64,000 nt of DNA from Leifsonia sp. Root112D2 (GTDB lineage: Bacteria > Actinomycetota > Actinomycetes > Actinomycetales > Microbacteriaceae), in contig NZ_LMCU01000002.1 of the NCBI RefSeq assembly GCF_001424905.1, positions 124,001 to 188,000 on the forward strand, given 5' to 3'. Of the stretch, positions 48,961 to 57,205 are shown piece by piece; position 1 is the stretch's first letter, and each line of letters opens with the position of its first letter. A program made the position numbers and the translations under genes. The notes beneath the pieces were generated by a model that was not told the origin of the DNA, searched no databases, and worked only from the letters and a program-made list of their open reading frames with translations.

Positions 48961-50012
48961 CGTTCGATAACGACTTTGAGGGCGCCCGTCTGCGCGGCGT
49001 GGGAGAACGTGTCGTAGGCATCCATGATGTGATCGAAATCGAAGTGATGGGTCGCGAATTTCTCGGCCAGAAGCTTCTTCTGCGCCACGAGCTTCAGGAG
49101 CAGGGGTGTCGTGTCGGTGTTGACCAACCCCATGCTGATGGTGATGTTGCGAATCCACAGGTCCTCGAGGTGCAGGTCGACGGGCTTGCCGTGCACGCCG
49201 ACGTTCGCCACGGAACCTCCCGGGCGAACCAGATCGATGGCCATGCCAAACGTCTCTGGAACGCCGACGGCCTCGATGGCAACGTCAACGCCGGCCCCAT
49301 CCGTCCGTAGCAGAACCTGCTCCCTCCAATCATTCGCGCTGGAGAGGACGACGTCGGTGGCACCGAATTCCCTGGCCTTCGCGAGCCTGTTTTCATCGAG
49401 ATCGATCGCGATCACTGCCGCAGCGCCATAGAGGCCTGCCGTGACCATTGCAGCCAACCCGACCGGTCCGGCGCCAATGACGGCGACGACATCTCCAGGC
49501 TTGACCCCTCCATATCGAATCCCGATCTCGAAACCGGTCGGAAGGATGTCGGAAAGCATCACAGCCTGCACGTCGCTGACCCCGGGCGGAAGCGCATACA
49601 GCGAATTCTCGGCGTAAGGCACGCGAACATACTCCGCCTGTGTCCCGTCGATGAGGTGGCCGAAAACCCAACCGATTCCCGAGGCGCCCTCCTCGCCCAG
49701 GCAATGCGAGTACAGGCCCGACTTACAGTTCGCGCAGTGTCCGCACGACTTGATGCAGGAGATGATCACCCTGTCGCCGACCGCGAGGTTTCCCACCCCG
49801 GCGCCGACCTCGACAACGGTTCCGACCCCTTCATGGCCCAGGATCCGTCCCGGCTGAACGGCCGGCACATCACCTTTCAGAATGTGTAGATCGGTTCCGC
49901 AGATCGTGGTCGTGTCCACCCGCACAATGGCATCTGTGGGATGAAGGATCACCGGGTCTGGTACATCCGTCCATGACTTCTCACCAGGACCGTTGTAGAC
50001 GAGGGCTTTCAT
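48957..50012 (-). CDS. Zinc-dependent alcohol dehydrogenase
   Basis: 351 residues, medium-chain family. Catalytic zinc ligands lie in TTICGTDLHI and LGHEGVGTVVEVG; the structural zinc site is CGHCANCKSGLYSHC. The NAD fold has VIGAGPVGLAAM and acidic AIDLDEN, so NAD is preferred. It closely follows the pattern of bacterial propanol/formaldehyde-type dehydrogenases; substrate not defined. First gene of the unit; oxidising NADH by alcohol formation would fit anoxic metabolism. DevR-like box 102 nt upstream. Confidence 0.92.
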   Translation of the reverse strand: MKALVYNGPGEKSWTDVPDPVILHPTDAIVRVDTTTICGTDLHILKGDVPAVQPGRILGHEGVGTVVEVGAGVGNLAVGDRVIISCIKSCGHCANCKSGLYSHCLGEEGASGIGWVFGHLIDGTQAEYVRVPYAENSLYALPPGVSDVQAVMLSDILPTGFEIGIRYGGVKPGDVVAVIGAGPVGLAAMVTAGLYGAAAVIAIDLDENRLAKAREFGATDVVLSSANDWREQVLLRTDGAGVDVAIEAVGVPETFGMAIDLVRPGGSVANVGVHGKPVDLHLEDLWIRNITISMGLVNTDTTPLLLKLVAQKKLLAEKFATHHFDFDHIMDAYDTFSHAAQTGALKVVIER

Positions 50013-50114
50013 AATGATCTTCCTTCGTTAAGCCCCACTAGTGGATCAGCTCAGGGGCAGAGGAATCAGTACATTGCTAATGCCCACGTTAGAAAGATGC
50101 CCCGGCTGGCAATA

Positions 50115-50128
50115 GGGCCGAAAGTCAC
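50115..50128 (-). promoter_or_regulatory. DevR/DosR-like operator
   Basis: GTGACTTTCGGCCC on the minus strand, 102 nt upstream of the alcohol dehydrogenase start. It is the last copy seen, so it marks the right-hand limit of the regulon block. Confidence 0.6.
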
Positions 50129-50429
50129 TCACTGCCCGTTGCCGCTCTCGGACCGCCCTATTGTCCAGGCCTGCCAGGCGGGAGCCGCACGCCAGTACAA
50201 GAGCTGTCGCCCGAGTCGGCTCGCAGTGCTCGACCTCGGACATGTGCACGCGTAGAAAAGCGGAGGCGACGGCCAAAGGTTTCCGAGACAGCATATGCGC
50301 TGGATTCGGCCGCGCCTTCGAAATGGCGGACGACCGAAGTGCGTTTTGATGGCTTCGCTACCGTTGACCGGCAGGCGCCGTCGACTTTACATCGGGGTAG
50401 AAAGCCATTGGAGCAGTGCTGCCTTCACC
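50129..50429. other. Gene-free boundary region
   Basis: About 300 bp between the regulon block and the four-gene operon. No supported frame, hairpin or repeat was seen. Confidence 0.4.
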
Positions 50430-50780
50430 CTATTCCAAGCGACGGATGCTGACTATCGGCGTGGTGACATACGCGGGCACTCCGCCTTCGGCGATTTGTT
50501 GCGCGATTTCGTGCTTGGGATCGAGTGCGAGGACGATCATGTGCCATCGTTCACCGACGCGCGGGTCAGTCACGCACTTCACCGTCATCGGTACCCCGTT
50601 CAGTGCGGAGCCGTGCGAGGAGGGTGTGAATCGGGTGACGACGGTGATGTGTTCGCCGGTTGGTGTGCACGCGACGAGGACAAGGACACGGGTTCCCGAC
50701 GCGGTTTCCACGAACCACACACCGGGCTCGTCCAGGTCGGGAGGCTGATCGCTGCCTGCCGGGTCAATTTCTGATGGCAT
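50430..50780 (-). CDS. 116-residue protein, unknown function
   Basis: Soluble, beta-rich, last gene of a four-gene operon; it starts 17 nt inside the metallophosphoesterase gene. WFVETASGTRVLVLVACTP and a C-terminal segment around RVGERWHMIVLALDP and YVTTPIVSI resemble the C-terminal part of the 218-residue protein that starts the operon (RVGCRAIIDVEPLGDP, RRTTTIVTGIEP). A shared small domain is therefore possible. No family recognised. Confidence 0.6.
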   Translation of the reverse strand: MPSEIDPAGSDQPPDLDEPGVWFVETASGTRVLVLVACTPTGEHITVVTRFTPSSHGSALNGVPMTVKCVTDPRVGERWHMIVLALDPKHEIAQQIAEGGVPAYVTTPIVSIRRLE

Positions 50781-51906
50781 CCTCGATGGCTTTCGTGTCG
50801 GCGTCGGTGAGGGGTTCGATGTGGCGGATGGCTGAGGAAGCGTGCCAGTAGTAGTCGGTGAGGTAGTCGCCTTTCATGGTCCATCTGCCTCGTTCGCCGA
50901 TCCGGCACGTGTTCAGGCTGCGCAGATAGTGCACTTCGTCGCTGGTTGTTGCTATCGAGTTGGGGCCGGGGCGGCGTTCGATTGTTCTCCGGTCGAGGTC
51001 GAGGATGTGGTGGCTGCCGATGGTGTGGATCAGCCATCGGCCGCTCATCTTCTCGGTCAGCTCGACGACCTGGGCGGGGCCGGCAGGCAGGGCTTGTCCG
51101 CGGAGGGTGAAGAATTCGAGGGCGAGCGTGTCCGTGTCCAGAATCGCGGCACACGCGGAATCCGGATGCTGGACCATATCCATGACAACGATCCGGGAGG
51201 CGAAGGTGATCGTGTCGGTGATGTAGCCGACGACCTCGTCGATCGGTTGGTGGTAGTGACCGCCAAGATAGAGCATCGGGTTGGTTTGCAGGAAGCCACG
51301 GTGAAACATTCGCCTGCCTTGGCGGGCGTAGTCGAGCGCTTCCTGCGACCAAAACCGATCCGTCGCCGCTAATGACCGGTCCAGGCTGAGGATATCTAGC
51401 GGGGCGTCGTGGCCGACAAGGATGTCGGCGTGCTCGTCACCGAGGGTGTTGAGGTCGTCGTCCGTGATGGATTCCTCCGCCCACCACGAGGCGCTCGTTC
51501 GCAGGAATCGGTCGATCGAGTTTGCCCCGCCGAGCGCGGCGAGGCTTTTACCGGAGGCCAGCGTTGTGCGGTATCCGCGAGGCAGATGCACGATTCTCTC
51601 GCTCAGGTGCCGCAGCCCGTCGGCTGCGATCGGGAACTGATTCAGACGGTGGTGGTCGTCGTGGTTGCCCTCGACCCAGTAGAAGGTTTGCCCGCGATCG
51701 GCCAGTCGTTTGCTCAATTTCGTGAGTCTTTGTTGTCCGTTCTCGCCCGGCCAGAGCAAACCCACGTCTCCGAGCGCGAGGAGAACGTTCACGCCGCGCT
51801 CGGCCATGAACGTGGCGGCATCAAGGATCGCGCCGAGATCACCATGGACGTCGCCGATAAGCCCGATCTTCGCGGCCATGTTCAAGGGTGTGGTGTCGCC
51901 GGTCAC
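50764..51906 (-). CDS. Metallophosphoesterase with unknown C-terminal domain
   Basis: 380 residues. The calcineurin-like phosphoesterase core has all metal motifs: IGDVHGDLGAIL, LALGDVGLLWPG, WVEGNHDDHH, ILVGHDAP and YLGGHYHQPIDE. The last 120 residues (FFTLRGQALPAGP onward, with WLIHTIGSHHILDLDRRT) are a separate domain I do not recognise. It could act on a nucleotide, a nucleic acid or a phosphoprotein. It sits between an antitoxin-like gene and two unknowns in a co-directional operon. Such phosphoesterases occur in tRNA- and defence-linked gene sets, but nothing here fixes the substrate. Confidence 0.8.
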   Translation of the reverse strand: MTGDTTPLNMAAKIGLIGDVHGDLGAILDAATFMAERGVNVLLALGDVGLLWPGENGQQRLTKLSKRLADRGQTFYWVEGNHDDHHRLNQFPIAADGLRHLSERIVHLPRGYRTTLASGKSLAALGGANSIDRFLRTSASWWAEESITDDDLNTLGDEHADILVGHDAPLDILSLDRSLAATDRFWSQEALDYARQGRRMFHRGFLQTNPMLYLGGHYHQPIDEVVGYITDTITFASRIVVMDMVQHPDSACAAILDTDTLALEFFTLRGQALPAGPAQVVELTEKMSGRWLIHTIGSHHILDLDRRTIERRPGPNSIATTSDEVHYLRSLNTCRIGERGRWTMKGDYLTDYYWHASSAIRHIEPLTDADTKAIEDAIRN

Positions 51907-52017
51907 AATGGTCTCCTTTCAAGTGCGGTTAGATTCGGCGCCTTCGTGCGGGGTCCTGGCGTGGGTATTTGGTGACGAGACGGCGCGGAGGCCGCGAAAA
52001 GACGTTCCGGAGGCCCG

Positions 52018-52533
52018 TCACTCTCCACGCGCGTCGCCCGGCCTGATTCGCGGGTGGTGTGGTGTCCGTCCGGGTGCGTTTTCTGTGGGGTCGAAGGCGT
52101 CCCAGTCCCAACCGACAGGTCCGGCCGGCTCCTCAAGGGCCGCGGTGTTATCGCTCCAGCGCATGACGTCGCGCCAGGCTTCCAACAGCACCGGGTAGCT
52201 CCAGCCGCGAAAGATGAGATCGATCGCGCACAGGCCCTCCCACGAGGGTGCCGGGGCGAGGACCCATTGAGCGATCGTCCACTCCCCCAAACCGTGACGC
52301 AGGATGCGAACCAGGGCTGGCAGATTCGGTGCCGGCTCTAGCCGGTCACGGAACTGGCGAGTCGGCACAACCAGGTCCCCCTCGACCGAATGAACACCAA
52401 CGATGACGCCATCAGTGACCAGCTGGACAAGCTGCGCCTCGGTGAGGCCCATTGCCGGGGCGAGACTGTCCGCGGTGTAGAAGGGTCCGATGCTGCGATT
52501 GATTGCCTCGGCATCAGTTCCGGTGTGGTTCAT
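52018..52533 (-). CDS. Antitoxin-like protein (MbcA/ParS-type pattern)
   Basis: 171 residues from ATG 52533, overlapping the 218-residue gene by ATGA. The N-terminal YTADSLAPAMGLTEAQLVQL looks like an excisionase-type helix-turn-helix. The middle LPALVRILRHGLGEWTIAQW and CAIDLIFRGW match the layout of actinobacterial antitoxins with a C-terminal toxin-binding domain. The C-terminus is proline-rich. No RES-type toxin is encoded beside it, so it may be a DNA-binding regulator of this operon instead. Confidence 0.5.
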   Translation of the reverse strand: MNHTGTDAEAINRSIGPFYTADSLAPAMGLTEAQLVQLVTDGVIVGVHSVEGDLVVPTRQFRDRLEPAPNLPALVRILRHGLGEWTIAQWVLAPAPSWEGLCAIDLIFRGWSYPVLLEAWRDVMRWSDNTAALEEPAGPVGWDWDAFDPTENAPGRTPHHPRIRPGDARGE

Positions 52534-53186
52534 GTTTCGTCCGGCCACGGTTCGATCCCTGTCACGATCGTCGTGGTGCGCCGGGTGAACGACACCCTGC
52601 GCGGATCACCCAACGGCTCCACGTCAATGATCGCCCGGCAACCGACTCGTAACTGGTGCACCCGCAACACTTTCAGACTCTCGCCGTCCCGGCGCAGAGA
52701 AGAGGCCGGAGCAACTTCAGGATCCGGTGACGGGTCGGTGCCGCGGACACGCTGCAAATATCCGGCATCCATATCAATCAAATAGCTACTGCCGCTCTCG
52801 GTGCGCACGAGCAGGCGCCCGGCCCGCAACGACGACGCCCGAACTTCAAACGGCTCCGCCCCGACCATCGCGGGCGCTGCAGGGTACTGCCGAGTAAAAA
52901 TCGTCTCGAGTGCCGCGATGACCGCGCCCACATCCGGCGGCAGCCGTCCTTCAATGGCGAGGGACGCTTCATCGTCGAGAGTGTCGAGTTCAGCGTGGAA
53001 CTCCCAGTTCTCAAGGATCCGCGCCATGACCACACGCAACGCCGGCAACACGCGACCGGACGGACGTGAGAATTCGAGGAAGTTACAGTCCACGTCCAGG
53101 ACCTTCCGCAGGTGTTGCCAGGAGTCCAGCGGGAGCAGCCGGCGCTCCTGGCTGGTTCGAAAGAGGATGCCCACCGGCTCATTCAT
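52530..53186 (-). CDS. 218-residue protein, unknown function
   Basis: First gene of the four-gene operon (53186 down to 50430). Soluble, no known motif. The N-terminal half is helical (LDSWQHLRKVLDVDCNFLEF). The C-terminal half is beta-rich with LRVGCRAIIDVEPLGDPRRV and TTTIVTGIEPWPDE, resembling the 116-residue protein at the operon's end. Coupled to the antitoxin-like gene by an ATGA overlap. Confidence 0.6.
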   Translation of the reverse strand: MNEPVGILFRTSQERRLLPLDSWQHLRKVLDVDCNFLEFSRPSGRVLPALRVVMARILENWEFHAELDTLDDEASLAIEGRLPPDVGAVIAALETIFTRQYPAAPAMVGAEPFEVRASSLRAGRLLVRTESGSSYLIDMDAGYLQRVRGTDPSPDPEVAPASSLRRDGESLKVLRVHQLRVGCRAIIDVEPLGDPRRVSFTRRTTTIVTGIEPWPDET

Positions 53187-53614
53187 GCTGATCGCTCCCC
53201 CGTCCGTCCACGGAAACCCGTTACTGAGCCGACGCTATGGTCTCGCCCACAAGCGACGGAAGAGGTCTGTTGGCGTTTGTCGATGAGTCGGCGGATTGAA
53301 ACCCACCGAATACGTACGGTTGCATCAGCGATCGATGGGCGGACCAAAACAAGGAATCGTTCGGGACGCGGACCCACGACAGGGCAGCCGGCCGCCGACT
53401 GCGCGGCGAACCACGAATTCATATGAGACAGCCGTGCGATGCACATCCAATGCCGAAATTGGCCCTTTACCGGCCGAATCTGAAGCATTTCAAAAGAATT
53501 TTAAAAATCTTTTTAGCCGACTGATCAGGGAGTTTATGTGAATCATCGTCGGATCTGTCCTAGAAATACCAAAAAGTACCCGAAAACCGAATTCGTGCCG
53601 CACACATCGAGGGC
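53187..53614. other. Upstream region of the first transposase-like element
   Basis: Contains the left copy of a 24-bp repeat at 53276-53299. It also has an AT-rich tract near 53480-53520 and, at 53590-53620, a stretch resembling the start region of the recombinase-like gene at 57206. No gene is supported here. Confidence 0.45.
53276..53299 (+). repeat. 24-bp direct repeat, copy 1
   Basis: TTTGTC-N-ATGAGTCGGCGG-N-TTGA; differs from copy 2 (55985-56008) at two positions. Each copy lies upstream of a mobile gene set in the same orientation, so it may mark the left end of the element. Confidence 0.5.
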
Positions 53615-54967
53615 ATGACAAAGAACCGACTCATCAACATTCCGAATCCGATCACCAATAACGAAAACGAACTGGACAGAACAATGACCTCCAAGCCCCA
53701 CGAAAACGACCGGACAACCCACCGCGGTGCAACCGCGAACGCCTTCGGCGTCGTCGAGCCGAAGCATCTGGCGGCGATGAACGCGCTGCTGGACAAATCC
53801 GGGGTCCTCGACAAGCTCGCCGCATGGCGAGACGAGGACGCTCGCGCCGCCGGTACAACGACACGTGTTGCGCTGATTCCCGAGCGGGCGATTCTCGTCG
53901 GACTCCTCATCCTCTCCAACGAAGGGCACCCGCTCCTGATTAGCAGTCTCGCCTATCTGTTCCAATACCGTCTCAGCGCCGCCTCCCGAAGCTTTCTCGG
54001 CTTGCCCGCTGCGAACGAGACGGGCGCGGATTCGGTCCGCGAGGAACGCCGCTGGCGTGACAACACGCACCGCGCTTTCCACCGGATGCTCGCCGTGATG
54101 GACCCGTTCCCGGAAGGTCGCGCTCGCGCGCACAGCTACACAGAAGTCCAAAGGATCCTCGTGGCACACGATCCTGAACAGGAGAAGATCATGAAAGGCC
54201 GACTGAACGAGTTCACGCACGCATTCCTCACGACGACCCATATGGAACAGCCCGAGAGCGTTCGGCAAGCGATACCGGACAGGAGGATCATTCTCGACCA
54301 GTTCCGCATCGAGTCGCCCCTCCGAAAGGGTTTCACCAAGTCGAACCTCGAACAGAAGGTTACGAACGAATCCAAAACCGACGGATGGGGACGCGAAGCC
54401 GGCCCGGTGGAAGTCTTCGCGGGCTGGCTCATCGAATCCGAACCCCATGGACCCGGTACAGCGGACTCCACCGAGACCGCCCGAAACGATCCCAGGAAGG
54501 CTCGCAGCGGGAGGCCGCTATGGGGTTGGGACGCGAATATTGCGCTCGGCATCGACAGTAAGAACTCGAGTGGAGCGCGGCCTCCCCTGCTCGCAGTCGG
54601 CGCCACACTGAGCATGCCCGGAGACAGAAAATCCGACGACAGTTTGGCTAGTGCCGCCCGCAACGCCGACTTTCCGTCCGCGTCCGTCGACCGTGTCGCG
54701 GTCGAATCCTTCATCGCGCGCCTCAAGCGCCGCAGCCCGGAAGGTAGCCTGACCGCGGGTCAGAAGATGGGCGGGCTCGCCGCCGCACAGCTCGCCGTCA
54801 CCATCCAGCTCGCCATCCATAACCTGCGCACAATCGACGCCTTTGTGCGCGCCGAAAGCGACGGGTCGACAACAGCGAAAACTGTTCGTTCCCGCCGCCG
54901 GGATCACACCTTTCCCTCCTCAACGCTGTATGCAATTCCGACCGACAGTGCGCTGCCGCGCATGTAG
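53615..54967 (+). pseudogene. Internally deleted DDE-type transposase-like gene (copy 1)
   Basis: 450 residues and still open. After a polar 50-residue start it aligns with copy 2: VLDKLAAWRDEDAR / IPERAILVGLLIL / FLGLPAANE / RAFHRMLAVMDPFPEGRA / YTEVQRILVAHDP and a WGWDANIALGIDS segment before LLAVGATLSMPG. It then jumps directly to the C-terminal helix (RVAVESFIARLKRR, LAAAQLAVTIQLAIHNLR). The middle of about 200 residues, with the second catalytic Asp and a cysteine-rich stretch, is missing without a frameshift. Its first residues (MTKNRLINI) resemble the start of the recombinase-like protein at 57206. It is probably an inactive deletion derivative of the element at 56-60 kb. Confidence 0.65.
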
Positions 54968-55004
54968 CGTCCGATTGCCCGCCAGATTCTGCCGGCTCGA
55001 CTGA

Positions 55005-55042
55005 GGGATCGCGCCTGAGCATTCTCAGGCGCGATCCCTTTT
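55005..55042 (+). terminator. Intrinsic terminator of transposase copy 1
   Basis: A perfect 15-bp stem, GGGATCGCGCCTGAG and its complement, with a 4-base loop (CATT) and TTTT after it, 37 bp past the stop. Confidence 0.85.
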
Positions 55043-55104
55043 CCTGCCCGACACGGGCTTACGATTCCTGTGAAATCTTGATGCAGACATCACCTTTTAT
55101 ACTC

Positions 55105-55136
55105 TTTAGATTTCTTTAGACTTTTTAGATTTCTTT
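55105..55136. repeat. AT-rich direct repeat
   Basis: TTTAGATTTCTTT at 55105-55117 and again at 55124-55136 (19-bp period), with a third partial TTTAGA between. It is strikingly AT-rich for this genome, in the gene-free 55043-55295 stretch. It could be a binding site for the element's recombinases or a hotspot remnant. Confidence 0.45.
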
Positions 55137-55295
55137 CTACTGCGGATGGCGGATAGTTGCTGCTCGCAGGACTGCGCGGGCAAGAAGATGCCTCATCCGC
55201 GCTGACGGAGCCCGATCCAAAGTAAGGATCTGACGACATCCATCTCACCTAAATCGTAAGTCCGGCCCGACAGCCGTATCGGACGACGCTTTTGA

Positions 55296-55895
55296 TCAGC
55301 TCATTGGTGGTTCATCCGTCAGGGCGGCTTTCTGTAGCAGGGCGGTTACATGATCCCGACGACCGGCGGAGAGGGTGCCGGACTTGTACTGGCGTAACTG
55401 AAAGCCCAACCAGCGAGCCAGCTGGAACTCGGTCTGATCGGCCGCATTCAAGTACGGTAGCCGGCCGCTGATCTCAAGATGGGCGGCGCAGGCCTTCAGC
55501 TTTGTGTTCCAGGAGTCCTCTTGTGGGTCCCACGCGAACGCTGGAGAAACGTCAAGGCGGATCCGCTGATAGAGGCAGAGTCTCTCTTCGAAGCGGCGCT
55601 GGTAGCGGGCCCACTCGCCCATGCGACGTTCCTCGGCGGGTAACTTGGCGCGGTTGCGGGTGTTTTCACGGGCCGTGCGCGAATTGATCCTCCAGAAGGT
55701 CTCATATCGATGCAGCGCCGTCGTCCAATTCTCGGCGCGGCGCAGCTGAGATCTTTGCACGGGCGAAACGCCCGAGGCCGCTCGTGTGTCTGCCGCGACG
55801 TAGAGGTCCGATCGTTCAGGATCGTCATCGCGCTCCTGCTGCCAGAGCCTGACGGCGAGGGCGTGGAGTTCTTTCGGGTTGCATTGGGTTTGCAC
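55296..55895 (-). CDS. Helicase-associated-domain-like protein
   Basis: 199 residues from GTG 55895, with AGGAAGG 8 nt upstream; a longer frame to 56132 runs through the repeat and lacks a ribosome site. Mostly helical and basic (TARENTRNRAKLPAEERR). The C-terminal HLEISGRLPYLNA, EFQLARWLGFQLRQYKSGTL matches the helicase-associated domain pattern (G-R-x-P, then W-L-x-x-Q-R and an L-S-x-x-R end), normally a DNA-binding module repeated several times. One copy is left here. It lies divergent from the recombinase-like gene set. Confidence 0.55.
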   Translation of the reverse strand: MQTQCNPKELHALAVRLWQQERDDDPERSDLYVAADTRAASGVSPVQRSQLRRAENWTTALHRYETFWRINSRTARENTRNRAKLPAEERRMGEWARYQRRFEERLCLYQRIRLDVSPAFAWDPQEDSWNTKLKACAAHLEISGRLPYLNAADQTEFQLARWLGFQLRQYKSGTLSAGRRDHVTALLQKAALTDEPPMS

Positions 55896-55984
55896 TTTGA
55901 ATGCCTTCCTGGCGACACCAAGGGTTGGTGCCTCCAGGAGCTCTATGCGCGGACAATGGCGACAATCAGCGCTGCCCAAGCGCT

Positions 55985-56008
55985 TTTGTCTATGAGTCGG
56001 CGGTTTGA
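55985..56008 (+). repeat. 24-bp direct repeat, copy 2
   Basis: Matches 22 of 24 bases of the copy at 53276-53299. It lies 169 bp upstream of the first recombinase-like gene. Confidence 0.5.
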
Positions 56009-56177
56009 GGACAGGGTTTTTGCCTAGCGTTGTGAGACGGCACCATTTCGCTCCCAACCGGACCTCCGGGCCGAAAGGCATCATGAAATCGCTCACGGAT
56101 GACCCAGGCGACTGCGCCTCCTGGCTTGCCAAATCTGGCGGCCATGACCGGCTTCGCCTGGGCTCGACGAAGCATCA

Positions 56178-57113
56178 ATGAGCGAGAGCTCGACCGCCGA
56201 GGGGCAAGCTCGCGCAGATGGCGACGAGCGCGCCTATTCGTACCGGCCGATTTACGCGTTGCCCTACTGGGGAACCATCGGCCACTTTGTCCAGAGCGCG
56301 GTCTCCGACACCGCGTCCGCTTCCGGGCGGCTGGAACGGTCCCTGTATCCGGCCGCGGTGGCGTTCGTGTTGTGGTGCTGGCAAAGCCGCGGCACACCGT
56401 TGGAGCGCCCGCGTATTTTCCGGCGTGCGGTCGCCGAAGAGTTCATTCACCTGGGCATGAAGGACTACGCCACGGGCAGCAGAGCCACCCACCGGGCTGC
56501 GCTCTGGCTCATGATCGACACCCTCAACCCCGCAGAGGTTCCTCGGCGACGGCCGATCCCCCGCTCGGCACCGACTAAACCGTATTCGCAGGGTGAGATT
56601 GCGGCTCTACATAGTTGGGCCATCACGCAAGGTACAGAGCGTCGGAAACAAGACGCAACGGCACTGCTGGCCCTCGGGCTCGGCGCCGGGCTCTCCACCC
56701 GTGAGCTCCTCGGCGTGCGGGTGGCTGACCTTGACCTGCATGATGATGGCATAAAGGTCATCGTCTGGGAAAGCCGGCCGCGCGTCGTACCGCTACAACA
56801 CGAATGGCAGCAACCCCTGAACCGCATACTGAACGGCCTGACATCTTCCGATCTGATCTTTCGCCCCGGCCGAGCCAGCCCCGCCTCCGGTCAGATCACC
56901 GACTTCCTCACCCGGGCCCGCACCAGCCTGGACGTGCGGCCAAGTCGCATGCGGGCCACCTGGCTCCTTCAACATCTCATCGCTGGCACTTCACTCCAGG
57001 AACTACTGCGCATATCCGGGCTGAAACACCTTGCCGCCCTCGACAAAATCGCGACTTTTGTACCCAAAACAGGGGACGCTGCGCGATCGTCAATTTTCAA
57101 TAATCGCGGTTGA
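56178..57113 (+). CDS. Tyrosine-recombinase-like protein A, degenerate active site
   Basis: 311 residues. The N-terminal third is a core-binding-like helical domain. The C-terminal part follows the tyrosine recombinase fold: LALGLGAGLSTRELLGVRVADL corresponds to box I, but the catalytic Arg position reads Ser. RPSRMRATWLLQHLIAGTS corresponds to the H-x-x-R box, with Arg kept but His replaced. ISGLKHLAALDKI replaces the LGH box. No tyrosine follows at the nucleophile position. It is clearly paralogous to protein B (both have a HSWA motif before box I). It probably binds DNA within a recombinase complex rather than cutting. Confidence 0.6.
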   Translation: MSESSTAEGQARADGDERAYSYRPIYALPYWGTIGHFVQSAVSDTASASGRLERSLYPAAVAFVLWCWQSRGTPLERPRIFRRAVAEEFIHLGMKDYATGSRATHRAALWLMIDTLNPAEVPRRRPIPRSAPTKPYSQGEIAALHSWAITQGTERRKQDATALLALGLGAGLSTRELLGVRVADLDLHDDGIKVIVWESRPRVVPLQHEWQQPLNRILNGLTSSDLIFRPGRASPASGQITDFLTRARTSLDVRPSRMRATWLLQHLIAGTSLQELLRISGLKHLAALDKIATFVPKTGDAARSSIFNNRG

Positions 57114-57205
57114 TCTGGGATTTTGGTTGATACGAGCGGATGTTAGTCGGGAAAGGGAGCCAATTCGACAGTTGGATTCGAAAATTCGCCGCACACATGC
57201 CGGTC

